Positions 21,848 to 34,413 of a DNA stretch of 64,000 nt are shown here, piece after piece (positions within the stretch are counted from its first letter, which is position 1; each line of letters starts with the position of its first letter). This DNA comes from Clitopilus passeckerianus (Eukaryota > Basidiomycota > Agaricomycetes > Agaricales > Entolomataceae). Under the pieces are notes generated by a model. It saw nothing but the letters and a program-made list of their open reading frames with translations, was not told where the DNA came from and did not search any database. The stretch is taken from positions 1,178,001 to 1,242,000 of the forward strand of contig CALYLX010000146.1 in assembly GCA_944990035.1 (NCBI GenBank). Direction: 5' to 3'. The position numbers were made by a program, and so were the translations under genes.

Positions 21848-22969
21848 ATCAATTCTTGGGGATAGCTGCGACGGGGTCCGGAGCTTTCTTTCGACCGAGT
21901 ACAAACGACGGGCAGTCTTTGGGAGCCTCAAACAACCAATTCGCAGGAATTCGCGAGAGGGTCTTCAATTCAACGGAGCAGTAGGGTCTTTATACATTTG
22001 CTGAACCGAACGAACTCGGGGATTGGAGCATCTGTGATTCTTTAGTCCTAAAGGCTAGCTTCATAGAAGGTCAGTCCATGTCGGAAAGCTTGACAGAGAA
22101 GGTGATAGGCTTACCGCGGAACGCGAACTTCGACAGCCGCAGATTGGCAGGCAGCTTGGAAGACCGCCGAACAAGCAGACAAAATTCCATAATCGAGCGA
22201 TTTGGTATGGCTTTTCTTGGGAAGAAAGGCCGAGCATGATCGTTGTTGGCATATCGTGGCGGTTGTGTAGCAAATGGCGAATTGTATTTGGAGTTTTACA
22301 TGGATTGTAGCCAATGGAGTAAAGGTGATTCCGGGAATATCGGAATCCACTGCGAAGCAAAGCTGGCCGAAAACCTGACGGGAACGATGTCAATACAACA
22401 ATGTCGGAGGAGCTTGATCCATTCCTACCCGTCCATCAGAACAACTCCCTCATAAAATCGTCCGGGATCCTGGCCCCTTTTGCTACTGCAAGACGCTTGG
22501 GCCTTGTCTTGAAGATGCACATGTCGTTCTGCGCCGAGTTTCTGGGGTAGGCGGCTATGGCTTGAGCAGTATCCGAGGGTCGTTGATGGTGGAAACCCCT
22601 TTAGCTCCAGAGGTCGAGTCGGACATGAGAACACGCTCCCAAATGAGACAACAGTCGACCTGCATAGATTATCTTCTATGCAGCAAGGAGGGAGGCTTTC
22701 AAAGACGGACTGATGGTGAGTGCCATGATGGAGGTCAGAACGAAATGTAGGCGGGAACAGCCGAAATCTCAACCACGCTCTCTCAGGATTCAGATTTGGG
22801 TCGAGTCTTGGTAGATAGAGTCTTGATGCCATGATTATATTCGGGACAGAAATAAATATAATTCCAGTATGTGTATTCTACAATCGTATAATTGTTAAAT
22901 GAGGTATCGTGAAGATGAGAGTAACTAGGCATTCTGTCGTGACTTTCTGAATTCCAAACGTTCCAAATT
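21848..22969. other. Intergenic region, no supported gene
   Basis: Short open frames on both strands lack recognisable protein features. The region should include the promoter of the secreted protein (upstream of 21847 on minus) and the 3' UTR of the FHA gene. Confidence 0.4.
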
Positions 22970-25900
22970 TCAAGCTTTCGTCCTCGCCCTTGTTGCCCTC
23001 ATAACCTTCCCTTTAGCTGCAGCAGGTGCAGCAGGCTCCACTTCCACCTCCTTCTTGACTGCTCTTCGCGTCGGGATGGATGTTCCCGAAGCAGCCTTCT
23101 TGATGGTCTTCGACACCCTGACCTTGACTGGTTCTTCAGTGACTGCACCAGATGATGCATCTGGATCAGGCGTATTCTCCTTGTCGCCACTTTGCAGGAC
23201 AGCCGCAGGTGCTGTTGCAGGAATCTTTCTCGTCGTTCGTGCCCTTACAGCTGGGGTCTTGATTGCCGTTGTAGCAGATTTGGCAGTAGTTGTGGCTGGC
23301 CTGGCAGTTCTCGTTGTCGTTGCCGCGGGTGGCTTGAGAGATGTGGCAGACTTGACCCTAGCAATCCTCGGAGGAGGATTGGTGGTGGGTTTAGACTCGG
23401 CAACGTCCTCCTTGACGGCTTTCTTCCTCCCTCGTGTAGGTTTCGCCTCGACAACTGCTTCGTCAATCATGTCCAGTTCATCATCCCCATCCTCTTCAGG
23501 CTCCGAAGCTTTCGTTTTCTCAGCTCGTCGAGCAGCGGCAGAGGTTGCAATCTTCGAAGCTGGCCTTGCAACCCTCCCTTTCTTGGGAGCAGGTGCGGCA
23601 GGAGGTGCAGTTTCTTCTTCATCCTCAGTAGCGGTAGAAGCAGGAGCCTTCTTGCGGCCACTAGCTTTCGCCGGCGCGGGAGTAGCGTCCTCTTCAGCTT
23701 CGGCTGCCGGCTCTGCCTCCTCGATCCTACTAACAGTCGGCTTACGGCCCCTCTTAGTAGGTTCTTTGGCCTTGGTGGTGGCAGCTGCTGCAGTAAGCTC
23801 TTCTGGTTCAACGGTAGCACTGCGACTGCGACCTCGTCTGGGAGCAACAGGAGCTGGTTGTCCCTTGGGCTCAATTGTAGGCGTCCTGCGAGCGCGACGA
23901 GTTGGGGCAGGTAGGGGTTCGGCTTCGTCCGCTGACTCTTCTAGCTGTGGCTGTTGGCGGGCACCACGTCTTGAAGGTGCTTTCGCTGGGGGAGCCTCGT
24001 GGATTTCTTGCTCCTCCACAATTTCTGCTTCGCGCTCTGCTTCCTGTTCAGGTTCCGAGTGCTGGTCGAAGGATGTTGAGGCTGGTGGCATTTCAGTGTC
24101 AGACTAGTGGGAAACAGTTAGCCTCAGTTAGCGGTGATGGAGTATTATAACCCTTACCTCTTCGGAATGATGGTTCTGCTCTGCCAGTTGCTCGTGGACT
24201 GGTTCTGGTTCATCGGTATCCATAGCATCATCATCGTCATCGTCTTGGGGTCGAATATCGGCGAGGATGCTTGAACGCAGAAGGGAGAACCGTGGTGCGT
24301 TCCTCTCGGTGACTAGCTGCGAGGTCAAGGGAGATTCTTGCATATTCTCGTCCACTCCCATGGGTGCGGCTTGGTTCTCCTTGTCATCTTCATCGTCCTC
24401 GTGGAGGGAAGCAGTCGGCCCAGAAACCTTGCTCGGGCTGAGCGGGCGTGCGTCAAAGCCAAGGCTCATGCGAGGTAACAGTCCTTGTGAAGGAGTCCTC
24501 GCAGGCGTAGTGCCAGCCATGCTTCGTCGCCTCTTCATGCCCTCAACGGTCTCCATCATCTTGTCCAGAAGACTTCTGGTATCTTCGTTTTCGTCTTGCT
24601 TCTGCTCCGCTGCAGGCTCCTCCTTCTGTACAGAAAGATCGGCAAGTCTGAACAGTTTGGAGGGAGATTTCATTGGAGAAGCACTGGCGGCGGATGTTGA
24701 TGACGAAGACGAAGATGGCTTTACAGCCGAAGTGGGGGCGATCTTCATAGGTGAACGGATCGTGTGCCCCAAACCAGGGACAGCACCACCAAAGGGAGAG
24801 TCCAGCTCGCGAAGGGCGCTTCGCCTCCGTTCACGAATAGCCTAAAACCATCGAGTTAGCAGCTGAATTCATTTGCTTAAGTGGAAACGTTCTTACCTGG
24901 CGTTCTGCCTCATCAACGACACGCCTAGTAGATCTAGAAGGAGATGCAGTACCCTCTTGACGAGGTAGCTGCTGCTGCTCCGTCGGACGGGCGAATGGAG
25001 TCTTTTGCGGGAAAGCCGATTTAGGATCGTGTAGAAGGTCCCGAACGCGCCAAAGCTGCTCCGTCTTGGGGATCATCCCAGCATCAGGCCGTCTGGGGGT
25101 AAAGCGTTGAGGTTCCACACTCCTTCGCGACTGGCCATCATCGATGCCGAGGCGAGAGAATGGATTTGATGAACCAGTTGGAACCGCGGTTCGAGGTTTG
25201 ACTTGAGGTGTCATGAACGAGCCAAGAGGACGCCTAGCAGGAGTTTGAGCAGGGAGGATATGGGGAAGAGGCGCTGGCTCTTCCACGATTTCATCTTCCT
25301 CCTCGTCATGCCGCTCCTTTTCTTGCTCGCGGATCTCATCTTCATCTTCGCTGTCACTTTCCGATTCCGATATCTCCGCGCCAGCATCATCCTGTTTAAG
25401 AAATGTTCAGTAGTTATTTTTGGCCTGAACTGGTAGAAACAGACCTTTCCTGGACTGGAGCTGCGGAATGGCCATAGCTTCTCCGACAAGTTCTCCAAGC
25501 TCTTCCTCCAATTGAGCTTCTGTATCGGAGTGGCTCTAGCTTCTTCTTCGTCGGAGTCGGAGTCGGTGTCATGGTCGCTGTCGGACGCAGGGGCAGAAGG
25601 CTCTGGTTCCGGTTCTGGCACCGGGTTTCCGGCTTCAGGCTCTTCATCGCTGTCGCCAACAACTGGGCTAGCGACAGATTCCAGTACTTCCATTTCTTCC
25701 TCCTCTTCTTGGCGTTCCCTTTCTTCGGTTTCTGCCCGGTAGACTGCTTTCTGTGCACTTCTGATGAGAACAGCACGGTGAAGAGAGGCTTTCCGCCTGC
25801 GAGGTGTTTGTGGTACTTGCTGTTGCGGAGGAGCTTGTACAGGCTGCGGTGCAGCCACTGGCGTTTGGGACCTTCCGCGAGATACAGGTGCCTGAGACAC

Positions 25901-26730
25901 AACATCTTCAAGAATGATGAGGTCGGCTTCTTCCTCGACCACTCGAGGGTGATTGCCTTCCACGAGGACGATATCATCATCTTCCTCGTCTTCGTCCTCC
26001 TCGGTCTCTTGAACCTGAGCGAGTGCCTTGAGAGGACTTGAAGGTGGTGCAAAGATGCGAGTTCGTGAGGGCGTTGAGAATTCACGTTTGACTGGTGACT
26101 TGAATGTGTTCTTTAGGGGGCTCTTCAAGATGCGAAGATTTTCGCGTGGGTCGTTTGAAGGCTTCGGAGAGAAGACCTGTGCACTTTGAATCATAGAGAG
26201 ACGGGGTGCACGTCGATCAGGTCCTGTATAAATATTCATTAGCCTTGCAGAACTGTCATGTACTGGAAGTAAACTCACGAGATGGGGTGGCAAGGAGTGC
26301 AGCCCTTAATTCCTTGGGTGGGTATGCAAAGCGGAATTTCTTCCCTTTTATCTCAAATTCTGAGTTATTTGAGAGTGGTATGGTTACCGGAGAGATGGCC
26401 TCGTTTGGCGATGAGCTCGGGTAAACCTGGCACCCATCGACTGTTAGTCCACCGGCGCCCAGAACAACGAGGAAAGCCTAGTGGTTCACATGAGAGATCG
26501 TTCATTTAGCTTTCAATTATACCACATACCTTCCGCTCCTCAAAAAGGACCTTGCAGTGTACCAAGCTGACATCTGGATAGTATAACCTGACACTGCAAT
26601 TAGGATCCCGTCCGAATGTAACCTCCTCGGAATCGATCCCAAACGCTGTAACGGCGACATTAGGATCTTGACGTTTCATGAGGGAGATTGTCCCATATTT
26701 TCCGACTTGGCTGAACCCGCTCGTGTCCAT
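22970..26730 (-). CDS. Large FHA-domain, AT-hook-like nuclear protein
   Basis: Six exons (complement): 26730-26530, 26477-26279, 26223-25445, 25391-24897, 24841-24158 and 24103-22970. All phases agree and predict 1163 residues. An FHA phosphothreonine-binding domain covers residues about 10-115: VTFGRDPNCSVRL (Gly-Arg), VSLVHC (Ser..His), LTVDGCQV and FEIKGKKFRF. The rest is low-complexity and disordered: acidic runs (EDEDEEDDDIVLVE, EEEEEMEVLE), SP/TP-rich Cdk-like sites, LRILKSPLKNTFKSPVKREF and, in the last exon, AT-hook-like RGRKP (about residue 904) and TRGRKK (about 1010) in an Ala/Lys/Pro-rich tail. Inference: a chromosome-bound, cell-cycle phosphorylated scaffold, in layout like Ki-67 or MDC1 (N-terminal FHA plus long disordered tail), without proof of orthology. 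The ATG at 26728-26730 is the first before the FHA fold. Confidence 0.85.
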
Positions 26731-27018
26731 GTCGGTATTCCGTTGTACGCAGTCCTGGTTCAAGTGGTTCAAGCGGCAAACGACTGTTGATTGGACAGCA
26801 CGTGATCGCGTTCTTTCAATTGAGTTCGCGTTCCTGACGTAAGCAGGACTTCAGCGCTTCAGCCTGAACTCTTGGTTGTTTGCCTCTGTGATATTGCCTT
26901 CCTTTCGCTTGTTGGAAGCATGTAGCTGATCCACCCACCGAAAAGTAGCATGGCCTCTGCCCTAATCAGCAGTGGTTCCTTTGGCTGGTCAGATTTGGAC
27001 TGCGAAACGCACTTGCAA

Positions 27019-27090
27019 GGGCACTTGGCACAGGGGTAGCGCGCACGCTTCGCATGCGTGAGGTCGTGGGTTCAAATCCCACAGTGTCCA
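27019..27090 (+). tRNA. tRNA-Ala(CGC), copy 2
   Basis: A 72-nt cloverleaf: acceptor GGGCACT/AGTGTCC fully paired, with the G3:T70 identity pair; anticodon loop TTCGCAT (CGC); T loop TTCAAAT; discriminator A. TTTTT at 27091-27095 is a good pol III terminator. It is identical to the copy at 1369 except for base 5. It lies between the FHA gene and the UbiA gene, both on minus. Confidence 0.92.
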
Positions 27091-27216
27091 TTTTTGCATT
27101 CCGCCCCTTTGACCTCGCTATCAATTTTCTTCTGAAAGAAATGGATAGAATTATTGGAATGTACGTATACTATCATGATGCATTCAAAGAGAAATACAGA
27201 TGAAAATAGTGAGAAA

Positions 27217-28673
27217 TTAGAGGTACAAAGAGACATAACCAGCATGTAAGAGGTAATCAACAAACAACCCACCCCAGACGATCCAGCCTAGGTGACCGTT
27301 GCGCTTGAAATTCCCTTGAAATTCGGTCAGATCCCCGAACGAGCAAATACGTTATAGAAAGAGCTCACTTCCACAACTGGCAGGTATGTCGAGATGAACT
27401 GTCATGAACTGCCACACAACGTGGGCAGCCGTTCCTCCGACCGATATAGCAAAGTATGCAGGGCCTTGATGGTTGAGATGCCCGGAAAGTCCGAGCATGA
27501 GGACGAAGCCAAAACCACAGAGCATCAGCAGCGGGCGGAGCCATGATCCCCAAAGGATAGCAGTCGACCGGACGCCAATTTTTACGTCGTCTTGCATGTC
27601 CTGACATGCATAAATCGTATCTGGGTGGGGTCTCAGAATGAAAGCGAAGGGGTGATCACGAGAGTAACGAACCGTACAACATCGTCCAGCTAGAGAGTCG
27701 GGTCGCGATTGAGTATAAGGTTCAAAGGTTCAATCGGAATCGGGAAAGGGACGTACCACCAACATCCTGCTATTGCAGCGATGAAAAGATTGAAATCTAA
27801 ATAGCCTGTAGCGGAGACCCAGGCAGTAACGAAACCGAAGTTCATGGCGAATCCAAGCCAAGCTTGAGGCCAATACGTGATCCGTTTGAGTAGAGGATAA
27901 ATTGCGAACCTAATATTTGACATGTCAAGTTCTGGACGGAACGTAGGATTTGAGCAACTTACAAGGGTAATAGTTGGAATAGCGCGACACATAATCTATC
28001 AAAGCCTTATATGAGTTACTTGGTCTAGACGAAGTATCGTCGACGTACGCCACACCGTCTAGCATTCGCCAGTAAAAGAGTATGCCCAAGGCATATTGAC
28101 CAATCAAGAAGATGGTTGCATGAAGAACAGATATTCGGCCACTTGGAAGTGGGCGGTTTCTGGTCCGTTCTGCCATGAAAGGGTCAACATTTTTGTCCTG
28201 TAGAGATGGCTTTCCGACTTACCGACGCCAGCATCCATCTTGCGATCAAAAATGTCATTAATCGTGCAAGCAGAGCCTCTGAGTAAGAAGGCTCCAATCA
28301 TAAACTTCATTAGATAGGTCGTATAAGCGTGGAAAGTCATTCCTTTGGTAAAAGCGGCCATCGTGAGACCCCATGCTATTGAAAACAAAGAGCATTCAGT
28401 ATCATTGCCGGCTAATACCCGATATTAGCTGGTTTGACGTACCGAAGGGCCAGAACATGAGTATGACGCCGGTTGGCTGAGACGAGAGCAGTAAGCATTT
28501 GAAGAAGCTATAGAACGAAGATATTAGCGAGGACTTACTTTCTCCAACCGAATCAACTCGAGATACGGAACTGTACAAGAGGGAACGACGTTGAGAGGAA
28601 ATTTGAGATCATCCTTGACTGGAGCCCTATGACTGATCAGGACGGTGGTCTCAGAAATCTTCGCGTCGGCCAT
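27217..28673 (-). CDS. UbiA-family prenyltransferase (COQ2-like 4-hydroxybenzoate polyprenyltransferase)
   Basis: Family role: attaches a polyprenyl chain to an aromatic acid, as COQ2 does in ubiquinone synthesis, using Mg2+ held by two Asp-rich motifs. Seen: ATG at 28671-28673, first exon to 28539, then at least six short exons, the last 27314-27217. Motif 1 is CTINDIFDRKMDAGVERTRNRPLPSG (28223-28290 and 28169 down). Motif 2 is DTIYACQDMQDDVKIGVRST, assembled over an intron near 27600-27680. The C-terminus reads NFKRNGHLGWIVWGGLFVDY. Hydrophobic segments between them (FLIGQYALGILFYW, AWLGFAMNFGFVTAW, LFIAAIAGCWW) agree with the 8-9 helix UbiA fold. The N-terminus has no obvious mitochondrial presequence, so it may be a paralogue for a secondary meroterpenoid rather than COQ2 itself. 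Short exons of 34 nt and similar are placed by phase. Confidence 0.85.
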
Positions 28674-31070
28674 TGTACGGAGAAGAGAAGAGAAATAAAA
28701 GGAAGGGCCGTTGTGAGGCTAATCTTGTCGGCCCACTTCGCTTTTATAGCCACTGCTTCGCGGTTAGCCATGAAGATTTTCCCCAGAGAGATTGTAGTGC
28801 GTTTCTAGTTCGCCGAGATTCCGGGAATCCAAAACTGAACTGGGATATACATGGTCATGTTGATCGGTAGGGGATCCGAATTCATCTCGATCGGCATCCC
28901 GCTTAGGGAAGGTTTACCAGCGGCAAATAACGGGAAATGAGGAAGCTACCGCCGGCCCCTGGTAGCAATACACTTTTTAATGAAGGCCGATTGAGGAGTC
29001 TTGAATAAGTCGGATTACCGAAGGAAGCTCAACTTCGACCCGTGCTGAAAAGACTGCATGAGATTTTGAGAAAGTCTATGGCGATGTTGGGGTTTGCCAG
29101 CTCTGGCAAACATTTTTCGGATGGAGACAATTGCTCCGTCGTGCAAAAGTAACATCCATGGAATTTCACATCCGAGTAGTTGCAATTGGTTTGGTGTTAC
29201 CCTTGCAGCTGACTGGCTATTATTGGAGCTGATTAATGATTGTTGACAGCTTCCTTCAAAGGCAAGTAGAGGCTCCCGTCAAACGACGGTCCCGACGATC
29301 ATGAACTTGTAAACAGTTAAAGCCACCTGGTTGAGCGTCCGGTGCAGTGGGGCCTGCTTTTTATGATTCAAAATGGTAATATGGCCGACTTAACTCGGTG
29401 TCTATGTGTTTGAGATACTTCGAACACCATATTTTCACGGTTCCAGACCCTCAAATATCATTATCTGCTACTGGCAAGGTCATGTTGGTGGATGGGTGAG
29501 AGGTGGTAGCCCAAATACGGCAATACATGAGGTGGCGTTGTCGCTGAAGGACTCCGCCAACTGCCTATCACTGATCGTCTGTTCAGTGACCTTAGTATCT
29601 GTGAGACCCTTCATACTTCTAATAGACGTCCAGGGACTTTCTAAGATGCATCTTGGTGGACAGGGTCCCTCTTCCCGAGGTTTTGCAGCGTGTAGGACCG
29701 GCGCTTGCCTCACTATGGTATCTGCGGCCTAGGACGTCCGTCTGGGTCGCCATTGAACGCGGTTGCATCGGTTGCATTCACTGCGGACAAAAATTACCTT
29801 CGAACGAAGGCACCAGGATCTCTAGGAATATCTCACTCCACTAATGCGAGCATTTGTTCGAAGGTTATCTTGGCAAGCAAGACTTCTGAACTCTTGCAAG
29901 ACCCTAGGATGGCTGCCTTCCAACTACCTAGGATGGGTTGCGCTATACACGGATACGTGCGTATCATCGATAATTCAGCAATCTTCTCGAGGCGACGTCA
30001 CGACGGTGAGCCTCGGGGTGGATGCTGCAGGGTCTTGACGCGACCGCGTGCTGCAGGCCACATGCCGCAGCAACTAATCTACTAACAAGGTATAGGTCAC
30101 TCTCAAGATCAACCTCTATCGTTTTACCATTGAATCAGGCGGACCAGCGAGACACGAGGATCTCAAGACACCATAGATGACCAAGGTGCTCGTTCCGAGT
30201 GTCCGAAGCAATCAAAGCAATCAATCGAATTGCGGGGTCAGAATTGGCTGAATCGTCGCCGGAATGATATTCCTTGTCGACTCCCCACTCTCTGGGCGCC
30301 GATGACATTGCATGTATCTCGAATTCGTGATTTTTGACATTTTACTGCCTGCCAAAACCCGTAATGCCAGGAAGCTTGAATCGGATCGCAGCCGTCCAAT
30401 GGGCAGACGACGTGCGATCCCCCACGGAGCCGAAGTTCATGCCCAACGCGTTGGAATCCTTCCTCGTGTTAGGGACCTGAGACCCGAAGGCGAAAAGGCT
30501 GCAAGGAAGGTCAAAATCACCCTGACGATAGATTGGGCTGCCGCTGAAAGGCCAGATACGGCCTGGTGATCAGCTAGCACGTTCAGAGGTCTAGAAACAG
30601 CAAGCTTCGGGCGAGAACAAGCAACGAGTGCTACATGTGACACTGAATATGGTCTGGGCCCTGACAACATGGCGGAAAGTTCGCCGAAAGTTCATCCTCT
30701 AACAAAGGTCAGAGCCAAAATGGCACAAGACGATAGGACTTCAACCTGAAAATTGAATGGCACAATTTGTGATAGTTGCCCGAGGTCGGAGCTCGGTATT
30801 CGCTTGTGTATTTCGTGAATTCTGTACGTCTGTACTAGAATTACATGGGTCGTTTGTCATGGCCTACTAATTTTTTTGAACGGATGAACGTTCCGTAATG
30901 ATACTGGAGCGTCCAGCTTAGGTGTCCCCGCAGAGGTGTGGATGGGCGAGAAAATCGGGTTTCGGAAATGACGCTACTGAGGCGAGATAACTGGTACTGG
31001 CTATGTAGATGATGGCATTGGAAAATGCGACGACAACGGAAATCAAATGTGTACAAACGAACCAACAATC
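28674..31070. other. Long intergenic region, no supported gene
   Basis: About 2.4 kb between the UbiA start and the ISY1 stop. Open frames at 29406-29732 and 29705-30085 (plus) carry no recognised domain, start context or intron structure. No tRNA and no clear repeat was recognised. Confidence 0.4.
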
Positions 31071-32171
31071 TCAGCTTTGTGGTTCCCCAAAGTACTCCTC
31101 CAGGAGAGCTTTTTTCCTCAACGCAAGTATTACCTCCTCCATCTCTTCCCGCGTCGGCATCTTCGGCGGTAGTAGGTCTTCAGTTTTGAGGAATGGGATA
31201 TACGACGCCGCTGCTTGAGCATGAGCGTAGGCTGGGTCTGTTCCGTTACTTGGTGGCTCGGCCGGTGTTGACATTTCAACATCACCGTCTGCACCCCCTG
31301 GCGGCTTCAATGACGGGTTCGTTGATCGCGGTATAGCTGGTACAGGCGAGTCTTGGGACAGACCCAGAGCTTCTCGAGCATTTGAGCATGCTTCATCCCA
31401 AGCTATGAAAAAATGTTAGGCGCGGCACCAGAAACAGGAGGGGATGGCGTACCTTTTTCTTCTGCTTCTCTTTCAAACTGGAGAAGATCCTCATTGTCCT
31501 CGTCACGGTCTCCGAAATATGACGGTCCTTGATTTGTAAATTTCTTGTAGAATGCGAAAACCTGGTTTTCCTCTTCCTCTTCCTTCTTCCTACTTTGGAA
31601 TAGCTCCTTCACGCCTGGAAGCTCCTTTGCGCGACCAAAGTATCTGGAAACCATTTAGCTTGTAACCAGAAGTGCTGATGACGAATACGTACTTGTAGCC
31701 CTTCGTACCAGGTACTTCCTTCCCATCGTCGTCCAGCATTGCAACATTCCGTCTGTAATTCGCACCACCCAAAGCCACTATCTGGTTCTCCCAATGTCGT
31801 TTTTCTCGTAGCAGCTTATTGATTTCGTCATTCAGGTCTCGCACTTCATAGTCACTGAGGCCAGCTAGAAGCGGGAGTGTGAGCAGAGAGGAGCCGAGTT
31901 TGAGATAAAAACGGACCATCTTGTATTTTTGAGACCTTTCTGCTGATTTCCCTCAGAATTTCGCCACGCCACCGCTCACATTCCCTCAAACTTTTACATG
32001 CACTGGCCATTTTTGGTCGACGGTCTGCGCGCGTTCCTAGCCCAAGCTCTGCGGCTTGAGCTTCGCGGAAGCGGTAGAGCATGGATTGGGCCTTTTCCTC
32101 ATTACGTGCCTATAAAGATAGGGTGAATTTGGTTTGAATTGAGTATGCACTTTGAATAGGCCACTTACCAT
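31071..32171 (-). CDS. ISY1: Pre-mRNA-splicing factor ISY1
   Basis: ISY1 is a spliceosome component of the Prp19-associated (NTC) complex acting around the first catalytic step. Five exons (complement): 32171-32169, 32109-31917, 31864-31693, 31643-31453 and 31402-31071, giving 296 residues, close to the family length. The first coding exon is only ATG, followed by GTAAGT. Exon 2 opens ARNEEKAQSMLYRFREAQAAELG, the family hallmark, followed by CERWRGEILREISRKVSKIQDA, LSDYEVRDLNDEINKLLREKRHWENQI, ALGGANYRR and GTKGYKYFGRAKELPGVKELF. The C-terminal part is acidic and ends in a helix (EEMEEVILALRKKALLEEYFG). Phases of all four introns agree. It is head to head with the carnosine N-methyltransferase gene, 147 bp apart. 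Confidence 0.95.
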
Positions 32172-32318
32172 TGTGAGCTTGAGATTGTGGTTGGTGGCAA
32201 GCTATTGGACAATAGGGCCAAACAAAGTAGGGCTCATTGATTGGATCGGGTGACCGGCTAGATATCGCACATCTTGCTGGTTCGCCTCTTCCTGAAGTAC
32301 CACGGCGGCAGAACTGAG
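32172..32318. promoter_or_regulatory. Shared promoter of ISY1 and the carnosine N-methyltransferase gene
   Basis: 147 bp between divergent start codons (32171 minus, 32319 plus). No TATA box is evident; this is the usual compact layout of housekeeping genes. Confidence 0.55.
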
Positions 32319-34130
32319 ATGGCTCCAAGCCTATCGGACCGCGAGGAAGGTAAAAAGCTATTTATGAGATATTGGGTCATACTAACGTATAGAGACAAGA
32401 GGAAAAGCATTTTCTCAAAGTTGTGTCTACCTTCCGAAACTATGCGCGATACTCGGTAGGCCAGTTGCTCCCCGTGGGATGATTGTGGTCACTCAAGATG
32501 TGAAATGCTTAGCTTTCAGCCAATAACAGGCGAAGAAAGGATATCTACCGCTTACCTCTTGCAGATCAACAGGCCATAGGCCTTCTTGGCTATAAACAGA
32601 AACTGGATGAGGTCGACGACGCTATCCGCGTCAATGCCGAATTCCTCAGTGAGATCGTCGAAAACCCGGAGATCTTCAGTGATAGGATGGAAGAAGAATA
32701 TGCAACTGACGAAGATGGTCTACTGACGGCTGGGCATACTCACAGTCACGAAGGAGGTTCGTACAGGCACTATTGTAAGCCCCGGCTCCGTTCCTCACTA
32801 TATCTTTCCAGTAGGGCATGCACACAGTCACTCCCATTCTCATGGAACCCGTGGGACCCCATCTAATAGACCTACTGAATTTGATATGGATAAGCTACGA
32901 AGTACACTCAAGCAGTTTGTCCGAGATTGGAGTTCAGAGGTGCGTCGACACATTAATGAAAAGCTTTCTGCTCCCACTTACAGACCGAGAAGGGAATGGA
33001 AGAACGAGAAACATGTTATGGTCCCATGAAAGATGCTCTGGCACACCATTTTTCGGGCGTTAAGGATGAAGATAGGTACAGTCACCATACTCTAAAACCG
33101 TATGATATGCTGTCTAAACTATTAATTCTCGGCGTTAGGATAAACGTTAGGGTGCTGGTTCCAGGCGCAGGTCTAGGCCGATTAGCCTTTGATATAGCAA
33201 AAATGGGTAGATCTTCACTCCAATCCTGGTGGCACAAATACTCAAAATATACCCTTCTCCAGGTTTCGCTTGCCAGGGAAACGAATTCTCCCACTACATG
33301 TTGCTCTCGTCCTACTTTATCCTGAATAGGTATCGTTGTTGACTGCAGAGGAGCCATCTCGGCGATCATTAATTATGGGCCTTCAGGACAGATGCTGTCA
33401 ATCAGCATTCGTTCTATCCATACGTCCACAGCTTTTCAAATGTACCCAACAAGCAGTCGATGCTGCGGAAGATCTCGATACCTGATGTGCTCCCTTCATC
33501 CCTCCCTCCAAATTCAAACTTCTCCCTTGTCGCAGGTAAAGAGCTTTCACACCTCAGGAAATCGTTTAGCTTTAACTGACCAAAATCCCCATGTAGGTGA
33601 TTTCGAGGAGGTTTATGGCGGCGACCCCGATCCTAGTGAGCCTCAGTCTGGTGAATGGGACGCTATCATGACATGTTTCTTCATTGATACGGTATGGGTT
33701 ATCGTTTGAGAATTTCGATACCAGGTTGAATCTAGCCTAGGCCAAAAACATCGTCCATTATCTGCGCGTCATTCACAAGATATTGGCACCAGGCGGTGTC
33801 TGGATTAATCTCGGTATGTTCAGTCGAAAGGCTTATTTGATTTCCTGAGGCTAAGCCCTCGTGCTGCATAATTCAGGACCTTTGCTGTGGCACTGGGAAA
33901 ACAACGAGACAAACGAGCCTTCGATCGAACTCGATCTTGAAGAGGTGAAGGCTTTAGCACGTACGATCGGATTTGAGATCTCGGTGCGCCAATCAAACTT
34001 CCAGTCGTTACCATTGCTGAACACATGCCCATAGAATGAAAGGAGGATTCAGACAACGTACACGAACAATTCGGATAGCATGCTAGGCTACGTATACAAC
34101 GCTGCCCTGTGGACGGCTACGAAGAAATGA
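32319..34130 (+). CDS. Carnosine N-methyltransferase-like protein (CARNMT1/N2227 family)
   Basis: SAM-dependent methyltransferase of the family that methylates the imidazole of His in carnosine-like dipeptides; the fungal substrate is not settled. About ten exons. Start at 32319: MAPSLSDREE, then EEKHFLKVVSTFRNYARYS and SANNRRRKDIYRLPLADQQ. The SAM-binding motif I is NVRVLVPGAGLGRLAFDIA (near 33140-33200). Then follow GNEFSHYMLLSSYFILN, FYPYVHSFSN, GDFEEVYG, WDAIMTCFFIDTAKNIVHYLRVIHKIL, GGVWINLGPLLWHW and FEISNERRIQTTYTNN, all in the family order; stop at 34128-34130. Between the N-terminal helices and the catalytic core is a His-rich insert (GHTHSHEG joined over an intron to GHAHSHSHG, near 32735-32850) that could bind metal; it looks like a lineage-specific addition. 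Confidence 0.9.
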
Positions 34131-34413
34131 GAAGATAGAGAATACGTGTGCTGGCCTCGTAGAATCTATCTTCCAAAACCTGCTTTAGATCTTTTCTTGT
34201 TTGGTTCCATGCTAAGTGTTTGTGGTGTACCTGTAGCTATTGACTGGAGAATAGACAAACAACTCAGAGCACAGGTCCTAGTTTCTGGGTGCGAAAGCGC
34301 GACAGGCGAGGTCAATGCGAAGGAAGATATGTTAACTAATTGTCATTCTTTTCGTCCTATCCATACAGTATACAAATAATATGTCATGATTAAACAAATC
34401 AATTTTGCGAGTG

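Noticed and set aside
23055..24107. 350-codon open frame on plus, opposite the FHA gene
   Set aside because: It is the antisense shadow of the Ala/Lys/Pro-rich last exon, whose codon pattern keeps the opposite strand open. It has no domain and no exon logic.
29406..30085. Possible gene between UbiA and ISY1
   Set aside because: Two overlapping frames without any recognised domain, signal peptide or intron pattern; likely chance open frames.
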